Source: Streptomyces lucensis JCM 4490
Lineage (GTDB): Bacteria; Actinomycetota; Actinomycetes; Streptomycetales; Streptomycetaceae
Length of the DNA: 64,000 nucleotides
Direction: 5' to 3'
Assembly: GCF_014650035.1 (NCBI RefSeq)
Contig: NZ_BMUE01000008.1
Coordinates: forward strand, 248,001 to 312,000
In this document: positions 48,464-57,546 of the stretch, piece by piece
Numbering within the stretch: position 1 is the first letter of the stretch
How the letters are laid out: each line of letters starts with the position of its first letter
Position numbers and translations under genes: made by a program
Notes under the pieces: model-generated
Databases searched by the model: none
What the model saw: the letters and a program-made list of their open reading frames with translations, nothing else
Told to the model about the DNA's origin: nothing

Positions 48464-48976
48464 TCAGTAGGCGGAGTTGACGTTGTCGATGGAGCCGTAG
48501 CGGTGCGCGGCGTAGTTGGCGGCCGCGGTGATGTTCGCCACCGGGGCGGTGACGCTCTTGGCGGTCCCGTCGACGTGGTAGGCGTTGAAGGTGGGGTCGA
48601 TCACCTGCAGCAGGCCCTTGGACGGCGTCCCCTTCTGCGCGTTGACGTCCCAGTTGTTCTGGGCGTTGGGGTTGCCGCCGGACTCGCGCATGATGTTGCG
48701 GCGCAGGCCTTCGTAGCTGCCGGGGATGCCCTTCTTCTTCATGATCGTCAGCGACTGCTTGATCCAGCCGTCGAGGTTGCCCGCGCTGCCGGCGGCACCC
48801 GAGTCGCCACCACGCGAGGGGGCCGCGACGCTGTGCGCACTCTGCGGCGCCTCGGCGGCGTGCGCCGGAGCCGGCACCAGCGTGAGGGCGGCGGCCGCGG
48901 CGCCGGTCGTGGCGAGGCCGGTCAGAGCGAGGGCGCGAAGGCGGGCGAGGCGGCGGGGGGTGGTGATGGCGGTCAT
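48464..48976 (-). CDS. Secreted transglycosylase (SLT-like)
   Basis: Exported cell-wall enzyme of 170 residues. The signal peptide (MTAITTPRRLARLRALALTG ... PAHA) is followed by a helical region and the lysozyme-like SLT domain with catalytic Glu in 'RRNIMRESGGNPNAQNNWDV' and the substrate-groove segment 'AQKGTPSKGLLQVIDPTFNA' ending in 'YHVDGT'. Such small SLT enzymes are common secreted peptidoglycan hydrolases in streptomycetes. ATG 48976 is preceded by CAGGAGAG at longer spacing. The 48977-49260 upstream region is long and structured, possibly a regulatory leader. Confidence 0.88.
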   Translation of the reverse strand: MTAITTPRRLARLRALALTGLATTGAAAAALTLVPAPAHAAEAPQSAHSVAAPSRGGDSGAAGSAGNLDGWIKQSLTIMKKKGIPGSYEGLRRNIMRESGGNPNAQNNWDVNAQKGTPSKGLLQVIDPTFNAYHVDGTAKSVTAPVANITAAANYAAHRYGSIDNVNSAY

Positions 48977-49478
48977 GAGTAAGGGACTCTCCTGTGGGAC
49001 GTCTTCGGGGCGCCGGCCGGATTGTCCGGTCGCGGCCTTCAGGGCGTCGGGGCGAGCCCTGCTGTTGCGCGGCACAGCAGGCGCGTCGGGCGATCAACGC
49101 CCGGCCGGCCGGCGGCTTGTGGCAACGACCAACATGGTTAGCGACCCGCCGGACGCCACGCAAGGATGTGACGTACTACCCGAGATAGAAGGAAAGCCTC
49201 AAATCGGTCATTCTGTCGCTTATGTGCCTGCTTGAGGCGGTGCGGCCCTACGATCGCCGTTAGGACGTGACATGGGTCCTATGGGGCTCGTCACCTCTCA
49301 CACCGGAGCCCTCGTCTGCGGAGCGTCGCAGGAACGGTGCATACGGTGACCCGGCCGGGGCACACGATGCCCCGGGGCACGTGTCTGCTCCGTTGAACTG
49401 GTGCCCCCTACGGGCGGGCGCTCGGCCGTTGTCGCGGGCCCCGCATGAGCGGGCCGCTCCACGAGAGAGGTTGTCGCC
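48977..49478. other. Intergenic region upstream of the transglycosylase and DUF5133 genes
   Basis: About 500 bp between divergent genes. The reverse-strand part (48977-49260) is rich in inverted repeats and could be a structured mRNA leader of the transglycosylase gene; a 'GGGTCGCTAACC' block at about 49138-49149 recalls the last segment of c-di-AMP (ydaO-type) riboswitches, but the rest of the consensus was not recognised. Nothing coding is supported. Confidence 0.35.
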
Positions 49479-49724
49479 ATGTTGCTGCCGGCGGAGAAGG
49501 AACTGCGCGCGGTACTGGCCCGTTTCGCCGAGGCCCGCTTCCGTCACGACCTGCAGCCCACCGGCCACTCGAGCCGGGAACTGGAGGACACCTCCGCCCG
49601 GCTGTGCGCCATGACGGGAACCGGGTCGGTGAACGAGGCCCTCGCCGCCGCCGACGCACTCCTGGATCAGATGCGTGCGGACCGCCGCGCGGCCGCACGC
49701 GCGGCCCGGGTCCTGGCCGCCTGA
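49479..49724 (+). CDS. DUF5133 protein
   Basis: Small cytoplasmic protein of 81 residues. 'MLLPAEKELRAVLARFAEAR' and 'EDTSARLCAMTGTGSVNEAL' followed by AAADALL match the DUF5133 pattern (two helices with the conserved 'LC..TGT..V.EAL'), a short family typical of streptomycetes and of unknown role. A GAGAGG element precedes the ATG. It is flanked by unrelated genes. Confidence 0.82.
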   Translation: MLLPAEKELRAVLARFAEARFRHDLQPTGHSSRELEDTSARLCAMTGTGSVNEALAAADALLDQMRADRRAAARAARVLAA

Positions 49725-49816
49725 GGTGACCGGGCTTCCCCGGGACCTGCCGCCCGCGGCTCCGCGCCCTCCCGCCGTACGGTGGGGTGCGGGGTCGGCG
49801 CCGGGCGGTCGCGCGG

Positions 49817-50230
49817 TCAGGCCTCAGCGCCTTCGACCGACTGCTTGATACCGCTCAGGGCCTCCTGAAGGCCGTGGTCGACCTGCTCGCCCTCCGTGTG
49901 CTCGGTGTGCAGCTCGACCGTCAGGCGGCAGGCGCCGGCTTCCCCCGTGTCGTCGACATGCAGCCTGCCGCGATAGTCGTGCGCCCCGGGCGCGCCCCAT
50001 TCCAGGCCCTTGCCGTCCTCCACGACGCGCAGCCAGGCCTCGCTGGTCACGTCCTGCTCCGGAGCGTCAGGAGGATCGATGTGCGCGGTGACGGTCACCT
50101 GGTCGCCGCCGTGCGGGCGCGCCGAGGTCAGCCGTGGCATGTAGCGGGGAAGGTGCCGCACGTCGGAGAGATAGGCGAAGAGCCGGTCGGAGGGCACGTT
50201 CACGGTGATGCTTTCGCTGTAGTCACCCAT
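49817..50230 (-). CDS. SRPBCC/START-fold protein
   Basis: Small hydrophobic-ligand-binding fold of 137 residues: 'MGDYSESITVNVPSDRLFAY' starts the first strand and helix, 'LSDVRHLPRYMPRLTSARP' is the helix-loop, and 'AGACRLTVELHTEHTEG' a late strand before the C-terminal helix. Proteins like this are polyketide cyclase/dehydrase or CoxG-like; the substrate is unknown and no catalytic residues are identifiable. ATG 50230 is clear. It lies 159 bp downstream of the YihY gene on the same strand. Confidence 0.85.
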   Translation of the reverse strand: MGDYSESITVNVPSDRLFAYLSDVRHLPRYMPRLTSARPHGGDQVTVTAHIDPPDAPEQDVTSEAWLRVVEDGKGLEWGAPGAHDYRGRLHVDDTGEAGACRLTVELHTEHTEGEQVDHGLQEALSGIKQSVEGAEA

Positions 50231-50389
50231 GCACCACCAAGTAACCGGAAGTGGTGGGTAGCGAAACGGGAAACGCTTTCCGGTCGCCCGGTTCACGCAA
50301 CCGCTGCCTTCCGTCGGCCGCGGGCCTGCCGATGCGGACGAGGCCTTCCAGGAGCGGAGGTGGTGAGGTCGCCGATGCCGTGGCAGGCG

Positions 50390-51397
50390 TCAGGGCGGTC
50401 CCTTGTGACCGACGGCCGGCGGCGGGGGCTTGCCGAAGCGGACGGAGATCTTCTCGAAGCCCTTGAAGGACTCGGCGGTCGCGTACGAGCGGTAGGCCCG
50501 CAGGTCGCCCGTGGCGAGGTGGACGCGATCGGTGAACGGCGTGAGCAGGCTGCGCGGCCACAGCCGCAGGCAGCGCACAGCGATGATCTCCGCCGTGGCG
50601 AGGTACACCAGCGCCGCGAGGTAGACCCAGGCGAGCAGGCCGAGCACGATGCCGAACATCCCGTAGGTCGCCGTGGCGCCTCGCAGCACGTGTCCTACGT
50701 AGTAGGAGCCGCCCCACTGCAGTACCTGCCAGGCGCAGGCGGCTCCCAGCACGGGGCCGTACATCGAGCGGAACGGAAGTGGGCGCCGGGTCATGAGCCG
50801 GTAGCTCAGCAGCAGGAGCGCGGCGTTGACCGCGAGTCCCGCGACGCCGAGGGCGACCCGTACGCCGACTGCCAGGCTCTCGCCGAAGACGTCCGCAGCG
50901 GATTCCGCGGCGGACAACGCCGTGGTCATACCGAGGCCGGCCGCGAGCAGGAGCAGGAAGACCAGGCCCCTGGCCCGTGAGCGCAGGGGGTCGGGGCGTG
51001 CGTGCCGCGGCACGGCGAAGATCTTGTTCAGTGCGTGCTGGACGGCCTGGGCGACCCCGAGGGCGCCGTAGACGCTGCCGATCACGCCCACTGTGACGGC
51101 GACGCCGCTGCCGTGGAACGAGTGGATGTTCTGTCCGAGCTGGTCGCCGATCACGGGGAACTCGCCCAACGCGGAGTGGAGCACCGAGTGCTGCAGTTGC
51201 GCATTGCCGTGCAGGGCACCGCTCAGGATGGCCACCAGGAAGAGCAGCAGCGGGAACAGGGAGACGAAGCCGTAGTACGTCAGCAGCGCGGCCAGATAGG
51301 TGGCCTGGTCGTCGAAGAACTTGTACACCACCGCGAGCGGCATGCCCGCCCACCGGTGCCGTCGCTGATATCGGTCCACCCGGGCCAGCACGTCCAT
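50390..51397 (-). CDS. YihY/virulence factor BrkB family membrane protein
   Basis: Six-helix inner-membrane protein of 335 residues. Characteristic blocks are 'ATYLAALLTYYGFVSLFPLL' near the N-terminus, 'VGVIGSVYGALGVAQAVQHA' followed by LNKIFAVP, and 'RGATATYGMFGIVLGLLAWV'. The function of YihY/BrkB proteins is uncertain (the rbn/RNase BN attribution in E. coli was retracted). A GGGAGGG ribosome binding site precedes ATG 51397. The basic C-terminal tail (KISVRFGKPPPPAVGHKG) is cytoplasmic. Confidence 0.88.
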   Translation of the reverse strand: MDVLARVDRYQRRHRWAGMPLAVVYKFFDDQATYLAALLTYYGFVSLFPLLLFLVAILSGALHGNAQLQHSVLHSALGEFPVIGDQLGQNIHSFHGSGVAVTVGVIGSVYGALGVAQAVQHALNKIFAVPRHARPDPLRSRARGLVFLLLLAAGLGMTTALSAAESAADVFGESLAVGVRVALGVAGLAVNAALLLLSYRLMTRRPLPFRSMYGPVLGAACAWQVLQWGGSYYVGHVLRGATATYGMFGIVLGLLAWVYLAALVYLATAEIIAVRCLRLWPRSLLTPFTDRVHLATGDLRAYRSYATAESFKGFEKISVRFGKPPPPAVGHKGPP

Positions 51398-51586
51398 GTG
51401 CCCTCCCACACCTTCGGGCGGGTCACCGCGCCTCGGCGGGACGCCGCGCAGTTCCCTGTGCCCTCGCTCACGTGATCCCACACCGACCCGTGCGACCGGT
51501 CTCGTGGATCTCCCGCTCGCCCACGGCTTCGGGGCGCGCCGGCCGCCCAGGAGCGGACCGGTCCCCTCGCCCGCCGGTGGACGAAC

Positions 51587-52255
51587 TCAGAAGGTGGGAG
51601 ACGGTTGCGCCCCGGTGATGAGGACGGGCAGTTCGCGCATGTCGTGGAAGACGGTGACGCCGGGGCCCCGCAGCCGATCGGCCGGGGTCAGTCCGCCTGC
51701 GTAGCCGAAGGCGCGCATGCCGGCCGCGCGGGCGGCCTGGACTCCGGGCCGGCTGTCCTCGACCACCACGCAGGCCGCCGGATCGGCTCCCATCTGCCGG
51801 GCGGCGTGCAGGAACAGGTCCGGGGCGGGCTTGCCGCGGGCGACTTCGGTGGCGCTGTAGATGCGTCCTGCGAAGCGGTCGTACAGGCCGGTGCGGCCGA
51901 GGGTGTGCCGCATCTTCTCGTGGGAGCCGCTGGAGGCCACGCAGGTCGCCCAAGTGATGGCGTCGAGTGCCTCCGGCAGGCCCGCGACCGGGGCCAGGTC
52001 GGTGTCCACGGCCTCACGGTGGAGCCGCTCGAACCGCTCCGACCAGACAGCTGCGATCTCCTCGCCGAGCCGGGCGGCGACCTGTTCGCGGATGGCGGCA
52101 TGCGAGCGGCCGATGAACCGGTCGACCACCTCACCCTCGGTGAGTGGCCATCCCAGCTCCGCGCCGAGGGTGACCTGGACACGGGCGGCGATGCGTTCGC
52201 TGTCGACCAGCACGCCGTCGCAGTCGAATATGACGAGCTCGATCGGTTTGATCAC
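51587..52255 (-). CDS. HAD-family phosphatase (subfamily IA)
   Basis: Cytoplasmic phosphatase of 222 residues. Motif I is 'LVIFDCDGVLVDSERIAARV' (nucleophile Asp in DxD), motif II the Ser in 'WATCVASSGSHEKMRHTLGR', motif III Lys in 'ARGKPAPDLFLHAARQ' and motif IV the acidic pair in 'CVVVEDSRPGVQAARAAGMR'. This is the beta-phosphoglucomutase/phosphoglycolate phosphatase group; substrate is unknown. GTG 52255 is chosen as the start because it opens just before motif I. It lies 55 bp downstream of an MFS gene on the same strand. Confidence 0.88.
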   Translation of the reverse strand: MIKPIELVIFDCDGVLVDSERIAARVQVTLGAELGWPLTEGEVVDRFIGRSHAAIREQVAARLGEEIAAVWSERFERLHREAVDTDLAPVAGLPEALDAITWATCVASSGSHEKMRHTLGRTGLYDRFAGRIYSATEVARGKPAPDLFLHAARQMGADPAACVVVEDSRPGVQAARAAGMRAFGYAGGLTPADRLRGPGVTVFHDMRELPVLITGAQPSPTF

Positions 52256-52310
52256 TCCGGCAGCATAGGGGCTCACGCCGCGTTCCGTGCCGGCGCACGG
52301 GCTTCGGCCG

Positions 52311-53594
52311 CTACACCTGCTCCACCTCACGGTGATCACTCGCCGCCTTCGACCGATCGTCTCGCGTGAAGCGGTTGATGCGGTGTACCTCCGGGACGCA
52401 GAGGTTGAGGACGGCCGCCGCGGCGATCATCGCGGCGCATGCCAGCAGCACTCCCCGGCTGTTCCACGAGTGGGTCGCGAGGGCGGTGACGAGATAGCCG
52501 AGGGGGATCGCGAGGCGTTCCCCGACACCGTTGAACGCGCTCATGCAGCCCTGTTCCGCCTTGGGCACGTGGAGTTGGAAGGCGGTGGTCCAGGCGACGA
52601 TCGCGACGTCGAGTCCGATCCCCGCCAGAACGGCGGTCATCAGGACGAGCGGCAGCGGCATGCTGCGGGCCATGGCTGCCAGCGGGAGCGCGAGAGCACC
52701 GCTCGCGGCGACCGCGACCGTGAGCAGCCGGTACGGCTTCCAGCGCAGGCATACGAGGGTTCCGGCGAGCAGGCCGGAGGAGAAGGCCGCCTGGACCAGT
52801 CCCCAGTCGCGCGCCCCGGCGTAGTGCCGCGCGGCCACAACGGGACCGAGCAGCTGGAAGCCCGCCAGCCATGCCGCGACGAGGATTGTGCCGGCGGCCG
52901 TGTAGGTCCACAGCCAGGTACGGGACCAGAAGCCCGTCCAGCCTGCCCGCAGATCGGCCAGGACACCGCCGCTCGTGGCGGGCGAAGCCTCCAGATGCAG
53001 ACCGAGGAGCAGGACGGCCGCGACGGCGAACGTGGACGCGTCCCAGGCCAGCGCCCACGCGGCGCCACTCGCGGCGACGACGAGTCCGCCGACGACCGGG
53101 CCCAGTACCTTGACCGCGTTGCTCGGAAGCCTGAGCAACGCGTTGGCCCGCTGAAGGTGTTCCTCGGGAACCATCTGCGCGACGGCACCCTGCGTGGCCG
53201 GAACGATGAACGACGCCGCCGTTCCCGAGACGAGGCCGCACACCGCGATCGACACCGTCGTCGCGTGTCCCGTGGCCACGGTGACCGCCAGCGCGCCCTG
53301 TGCGGCCGCCGCCAGCATGTTCCCGAGGAAGAGGATCCGGCTCCGCGACAGGCGGTCCGCGAGGACGCCGCCCATGAGCAGGAACACGATCGTGGGGACG
53401 GTGTTCGTGGCCAGGACGAGGCCGAGGGAACCGGCTCCGCCGCCCTGCTCGATGACGGAGTAGGCCAGCGCGAGCGGGGCCATCGCGGATCCCGTCGCCG
53501 AGATGAGGTTGGCCGAGACGAACCGCCGGAAGGCCGCGGTCCGTAACGGCGCGGGCATCTTTGTGCTTTTCGATGACTCGGCGGCGGTCTTCAT
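52311..53594 (-). CDS. MFS transporter (enterobactin-exporter-like)
   Basis: Transporter of 427 residues. 'FRRFVSANLISATGSAMAPL' opens helix 1, 'LGLVLATNTVPTIVFLLMGG' helix 2 followed by motif A 'VLADRLSRSRILFLG', and 'EEHLQRANALLRLPSNAVKV' the loop typical of the EntS/YbdA-like MFS group. No siderophore genes are near, so the substrate cannot be told. A GGGAG ribosome binding site precedes ATG 53594. A short MITE-like element lies 35 bp upstream of the start, so its promoter is likely disturbed or provided by that element. Confidence 0.87.
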   Translation of the reverse strand: MKTAAESSKSTKMPAPLRTAAFRRFVSANLISATGSAMAPLALAYSVIEQGGGAGSLGLVLATNTVPTIVFLLMGGVLADRLSRSRILFLGNMLAAAAQGALAVTVATGHATTVSIAVCGLVSGTAASFIVPATQGAVAQMVPEEHLQRANALLRLPSNAVKVLGPVVGGLVVAASGAAWALAWDASTFAVAAVLLLGLHLEASPATSGGVLADLRAGWTGFWSRTWLWTYTAAGTILVAAWLAGFQLLGPVVAARHYAGARDWGLVQAAFSSGLLAGTLVCLRWKPYRLLTVAVAASGALALPLAAMARSMPLPLVLMTAVLAGIGLDVAIVAWTTAFQLHVPKAEQGCMSAFNGVGERLAIPLGYLVTALATHSWNSRGVLLACAAMIAAAAVLNLCVPEVHRINRFTRDDRSKAASDHREVEQV

Positions 53595-53628
53595 GATCTC
53601 CCTCGAACTCGGCGCAGCGAGCACTCTA

Positions 53629-53803
53629 GGCCCTGTCGTCGAACTCCCGGCGTCCGCCCGGAGGGCGGGCCTCGCGGCGTCATGTGCGTGCTCTCGACGT
53701 GCCGGGTCCTGGCCCTCGTACCGGATGTACTTGGGCTTGGTCCCGGTACGGCGAGAGTGCGTGCATGGCGCCGCGGGGCAGGCGGGAGTTCGACGACAGG
53801 GCC
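53629..53803. mobile_element. MITE-like element with perfect 21-bp terminal inverted repeats
   Basis: GGCCCTGTCGTCGAACTCCC... (53629-53649) is repeated as its exact reverse complement at 53783-53803, giving a 175-bp element without coding capacity. Inner sequences (near 53679-53694 and 53752-53767) are also partly complementary, so the whole can fold into a long hairpin. The termini resemble those of streptomycete IS5/IS630-type elements, which would supply the transposase in trans. No clear target duplication was seen. Confidence 0.7.
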
Positions 53804-53884
53804 CAGTGCAGTGCTGCGCCGCGCGGCGCTGCCCGGAGTGGCCATGGCAGCCGTCCGTCTCGGGCCACCGCGATGCACCGGTCC

Positions 53885-53951
53885 GCGCGCCTGGACGGTG
53901 TGCCGCCGCCGCGAGGACCCGCGCTTCAGTCTGCGCGCCTGGACGGTGTGC
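53885..53951 (+). repeat. 19-bp direct repeat
   Basis: GCGCGCCTGGACGGTGTGC occurs at 53885-53903 and again at 53933-53951, 48 bp apart, in the non-coding stretch after the MITE. No function is evident; the 48-bp period suggests a small duplication. Confidence 0.6.
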
Positions 53952-54099
53952 GCGGGCACCGGCCGCCGGCCGGGACCTCTCCGGCGCCGTCCGACGGCAA
54001 CCCCGCCTTCCCTCGCGTCCCCCGTTGCGGTGACGAGCCGTGTGGTGCCGCATACGGCCGGCCGCGGTGCAGCACAGTGGGCCAGTGCCTCCTCGCCCC

Positions 54100-54585
54100 A
54101 TGATCCTGCTCTTCCTTGCGCTGCTGGGCGTCACCGGCTGCACCGACGTGACGCCCGGCTCCCCGACTGCCGACGGCCGCCCCCCGGGCGTGCGGGGTCC
54201 ACTCGCGCCGGATGGGCCGCTGCCGACGGCTTCGGCGCCGACGGCACCGCCCTCGGCGCACTCCGCGCTCGTACGAACCGGGCCCGACCGGCCGGAGCGC
54301 ACGGCGAAGGCCGGACACACACACCGGCGCCGGACTCCGGCCACGGCACGGCAGCCCCAGGCAGCAGGCCCCCGGCCGCGTCCGGCCCCGCCGTCGCGCC
54401 CCGGCCCCCAGCGGCGGGCACACCCGCACAAGGACTCGCACCCCGGGACACGGCATCGTGCCGTACCCGCGCTCCCCGTCCGACCGCCCCAGCCCTACCC
54501 CCAGCAGATGCGCCGGCTGTGCCACAGCGCCGATGGGGTGGCCGACCCCGACATCGCCGGCCTGTGTCACCAGGCGTGGGGCTAG
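54100..54585 (+). CDS. Pro/Arg-rich lipoprotein-like protein
   Basis: Protein of 161 residues beginning MILLFLALLGVTGCTDVTPG, a very short signal with lipobox GVTGC, followed by a Pro/Ala/Arg-rich low-complexity region and a distinct C-terminal segment (MRRLCHSADGVADPDIAGLC then HQAWG). The signal is good but lacks basic residues unless GTG 54085 is used. Low-complexity composition and no ribosome binding site make it uncertain; the Cys-containing end suggests that it is real. Confidence 0.5.
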   Translation: MILLFLALLGVTGCTDVTPGSPTADGRPPGVRGPLAPDGPLPTASAPTAPPSAHSALVRTGPDRPERTAKAGHTHRRRTPATARQPQAAGPRPRPAPPSRPGPQRRAHPHKDSHPGTRHRAVPALPVRPPQPYPQQMRRLCHSADGVADPDIAGLCHQAWG

Positions 54586-54772
54586 GGTCTTTCGTTCGGC
54601 GGCGGCGCGGCGCTGTCGCGGGCCGTCGCCGCGTGGGATGCGGCCAGGCCGGATCAGGGAGCGGGGTCTGGTGGTGGGGGTACCTCCCACGCCTTTCGGC
54701 GCCCTCCACTCCCCCATCGGCAGGGTGCGGCCCCGGCCCAGCGCGGCGTGGACGCCGCACGTGGGCTACGGA

Positions 54773-54820
54773 CCCGGCCCGGTCCGCCCGCCGTCCGTGC
54801 GGTGGGGGGACCGGGCCGGG
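54773..54820 (-). terminator. Candidate terminator of the GH2 gene
   Basis: CCCGGCCCGGTCC (54773-54785) pairs exactly with GGACCGGGCCGGG (54808-54820) around a 22-base loop. It lies about 75 bp beyond the stop of the reverse-strand GH2 gene (54897). The rest of 54586-54896 holds no supported gene. Confidence 0.5.
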
Positions 54821-54896
54821 GCCGGTCACGGCAGCGCCCGAGGGCAGTGGTCCGGCGGTTCGCGGGGAGGCGGTGGCCGGTACTGCCTCCCGAAGG

Positions 54897-57500
54897 TCAG
54901 GTGCAGCCCGCCACCTCCGCCCGTGACGCGTCGTCGATCAAAGCCTCCTGAGCCGCCTTCAGACGCCGCACGTCGGGCTTGGTCACCTTGCGGTCGTACG
55001 TCATCAGGCCGTTGAGCTCGCCCTCGACGTCCGATATCTGGGTGTACACGGCACCGTTGCCGCCCTCGCAGGCCAGCTCGTGCACCTCGCCGAGCTTCTT
55101 CAGGTAGTCGTCGGTGTAGGTGCTGGGGTCGACGTCCACGTAGGACTGCTGCACCGACCAGGCGTGGCCGGGCACCGCGAGGCCGAGACCGCCGTACTCA
55201 CCCGCCACCAGGGCGCGTCGTCCGTCCGGACGCGGTGGCAGGGCCGGGCTCGGATAGCCGTGCTCGTCCATGACGTCGCCCGCCCCGCCGTCCGCGCCCA
55301 GGTTGAGGCCGGACATGTTGTTCACCAGACGGGTGGGGTCCCAGGCCTTGGCCTGGGAGGCGACGCGGCCGATGTCGTACTGGCCCCAGCCCTCGTTGAA
55401 GACCACCCACATGACGATCGACGGGCTGCTGACGTGCTCGTCGATCATCTGTTTCATCTCCCGCTCGTACTCGGCGCGGGCGGCGGTCGACGGGTTCACC
55501 CCGGCTGTCATCGCCGGCATGTCCTGCCACACCAGCAGGCCGAGCCGGTCGGCCCAGTAGAACCAGCGGTCGGGCTCGACCTTGATGTGCTTGCGGACGG
55601 AGTTGAATCCCATCCGCTTGTGCATCGTGAGGTCGTGGGCCAGGGCCTCGTCGCTGGGCGCGGTGTGCAGTCCGTCGGGCCAGAAGCCCTGGTCGAGTGT
55701 GGCCATCATGAACACCGGCTTGCCGTTGAGGACGGTGCGCGGCACGCCGTCGACCTTCTCCACGGCGATGGAGCGCATCCCGAAGTAGCTGCCCACGCGG
55801 TCGTCGCCGACCTTCACCTCGAGGTCGTAGAGGAACGGATCGTCCGGCGACCACAGACGGGCCTTCGCAATCCTCAGGGTGAGGGGGCCGCCGGTGGTGC
55901 CGGTGACCGTGGCCACCCGGCGTTTGCCTTCGTACGCGGTCGCGGTGACCGGTACGCCGTCGCGTACGCCCCGCGGCTCGACGGTGAGCGTGCCGGTGTC
56001 GACGTGCGGGGTCAGCTTCAGCTGGTCGACGTGGTCGGCGGCGACGGGTTCCAGCCACACGGTCTGCCAGATGCCGGAGGACGGCGTGTACCAGATGCCG
56101 CTCGGGTCCAGGCGCTGCTTGCCCAGCGGCGGGTTCTCGCCGCCGGCCGCGTCCGTCGGGTCGTAGACGCCGACGATCAGCTCCTGGGTACGGCCGGGCT
56201 TGAGGGCGTCGGTGATGTCGGCGCCGAACTTGTCGTAGCCGCCCTTGTGTTCGGCGACCCTGGTGCCGTTGACGTAGACCTCGGCCTGCCAGTCGACGGC
56301 GCCGAAGTTCAGCTGGAGCCGCTTGTGGTCGCCGACCTTCCAGCCGGCCGGGACCGTGAAGGTACGGCGGTACCACATGCGGTCCTCGTGCCGTTCGATG
56401 CCCGAGAGCTGGGACTCGACGGGGTAGGGGACGAGGATGCGCTCACCGAGGGTGCGGCCCACCGGCGGCTGTTCGCCCTCCTTGGCCGCGGCGAACTGCC
56501 AGCTGCCGTTGAGGTTTCGCCAGGCGTCGCGGGTCAGCTGGGGTCTGGGGTACTCGCGGTGGGCGTCGGCCGGGGTGACGTCGTCGGCCCACCTGGTGCG
56601 CAGTTCATGGGTGGAGTGGTTGGCGCCGCTGCTCCAGAACGCGCTGACAACGTTGCCGTCCTTGCCGGTGAGACCGCCCTCGCCGTCGTAGCGGACGTCC
56701 GCCAGGCCGGGGGCGGTGCCGGACTTGTTGCCGACGACGGGTTCCTTCAGGGCGACCAGCAGGGACTTGTGGTCGGTGGAATCCAGCCGGGCGGCGCCCA
56801 GCGGCCAGGTCGCGCCGCCGATGACGGCGTCGAGGTGGCCGGTGAGCCCGGTGGGGGGCTCGGCCAGGGTCTGGGCGAAGTCCAGCCGCAGGGTGCGGCC
56901 GTCCTTCAGGACGGTGGTGGCGATGGCACCGTTGTACGCGTACCCCTCGGGCAGCAGGAACGCCGACCGGGGTACGGCGGTCTTGGTGCCGCCCGGCGGC
57001 GTCCAGCGCAGGTGGAGGTTGGAGCCCCCGTAGTGCTCGAAGTACTCGACCTTGATGTCGTATGCCTTGCCCCCGGTCAACTCGACCGGGGTGCCGGTCT
57101 GTTCGCGGTCCCAGTCGTCCACCCAGTGGTCGATGACCAGCTTGCCGTCGACCCAGAGGCGGAAACCGTTGTCGCCGGTGATCGAGAAGGTGGTGGCGCC
57201 GGTCTTCTCGGGCACGATCCGGCCGGTCCAGCGGACGCTGACGTCGTCCGACCGGCCGGTGGCCGAGTTCAGGCGGGACTCCAGCGAGTCGAAGTCGAGC
57301 TTCGGGTCGAATCCGGTGGCCTTGAGCCGGTCGAAGTCGAAGGCTCCGGGGGCGGACTGGGTGTAGTACTCGCCCTTGAGGCCGTGGACCTCGACGGGGT
57401 CGTCGGCCGCGGTGGCGCTGGGCGCCGCGGTCAGTCCGGCCAGGCCCAGGGTGGCGGCCAGGAGGAGTGACAGGCGATGTCCGAAGGATCTGATGCGCAC
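54897..57500 (-). CDS. Secreted GH2 glycoside hydrolase with N-terminal PA14 domain
   Basis: Exported hydrolase of 867 residues. The signal peptide is VRIRSFGHRLSLLLAATLGL...ATA. A PA14 carbohydrate-binding-type domain follows (about 37-170: 'GLKGEYYTQSAPGAFDFDRL', 'DNGFRLWVDGKLVIDHW'). The rest is a family 2 hydrolase: jelly-roll ('NLNGSWQFAAAKEG', 'GAVDWQAEVYVNGTRVAEHK'), immunoglobulin-like and TIM-barrel domains, with acid/base Glu in 'VVFNEGWGQYD' (about residue 703) and nucleophile Glu in 'VAGEYGGLG' (about 768). GH2 includes beta-galactosidases, glucuronidases and beta-galactofuranosidases. GTG 57500 has GGGAG upstream. Divergent from a LacI gene, with an operator-like site between. 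Confidence 0.9.
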   Translation of the reverse strand: MRIRSFGHRLSLLLAATLGLAGLTAAPSATAADDPVEVHGLKGEYYTQSAPGAFDFDRLKATGFDPKLDFDSLESRLNSATGRSDDVSVRWTGRIVPEKTGATTFSITGDNGFRLWVDGKLVIDHWVDDWDREQTGTPVELTGGKAYDIKVEYFEHYGGSNLHLRWTPPGGTKTAVPRSAFLLPEGYAYNGAIATTVLKDGRTLRLDFAQTLAEPPTGLTGHLDAVIGGATWPLGAARLDSTDHKSLLVALKEPVVGNKSGTAPGLADVRYDGEGGLTGKDGNVVSAFWSSGANHSTHELRTRWADDVTPADAHREYPRPQLTRDAWRNLNGSWQFAAAKEGEQPPVGRTLGERILVPYPVESQLSGIERHEDRMWYRRTFTVPAGWKVGDHKRLQLNFGAVDWQAEVYVNGTRVAEHKGGYDKFGADITDALKPGRTQELIVGVYDPTDAAGGENPPLGKQRLDPSGIWYTPSSGIWQTVWLEPVAADHVDQLKLTPHVDTGTLTVEPRGVRDGVPVTATAYEGKRRVATVTGTTGGPLTLRIAKARLWSPDDPFLYDLEVKVGDDRVGSYFGMRSIAVEKVDGVPRTVLNGKPVFMMATLDQGFWPDGLHTAPSDEALAHDLTMHKRMGFNSVRKHIKVEPDRWFYWADRLGLLVWQDMPAMTAGVNPSTAARAEYEREMKQMIDEHVSSPSIVMWVVFNEGWGQYDIGRVASQAKAWDPTRLVNNMSGLNLGADGGAGDVMDEHGYPSPALPPRPDGRRALVAGEYGGLGLAVPGHAWSVQQSYVDVDPSTYTDDYLKKLGEVHELACEGGNGAVYTQISDVEGELNGLMTYDRKVTKPDVRRLKAAQEALIDDASRAEVAGCT

Positions 57501-57546
57501 GGATCTCCCTATGGCTGAGGAAGGGTGGCGGCTCGGTGCTTCAGTC

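Noticed and set aside
48977..49260. c-di-AMP (ydaO-type) riboswitch before the transglycosylase
   Set aside because: Streptomycete wall hydrolases often carry one and a GGGTCGCTAACC block is present, but the remaining conserved helices and loops could not be recognised. A covariance-model search would decide.
55080..57470. A forward open frame of 796 codons across the GH2 gene
   Set aside because: It is the complement of the GH2 coding sequence; Val/Gly/Asp-rich with no domain, whereas the reverse strand has clear GH2 motifs and catalytic residues.
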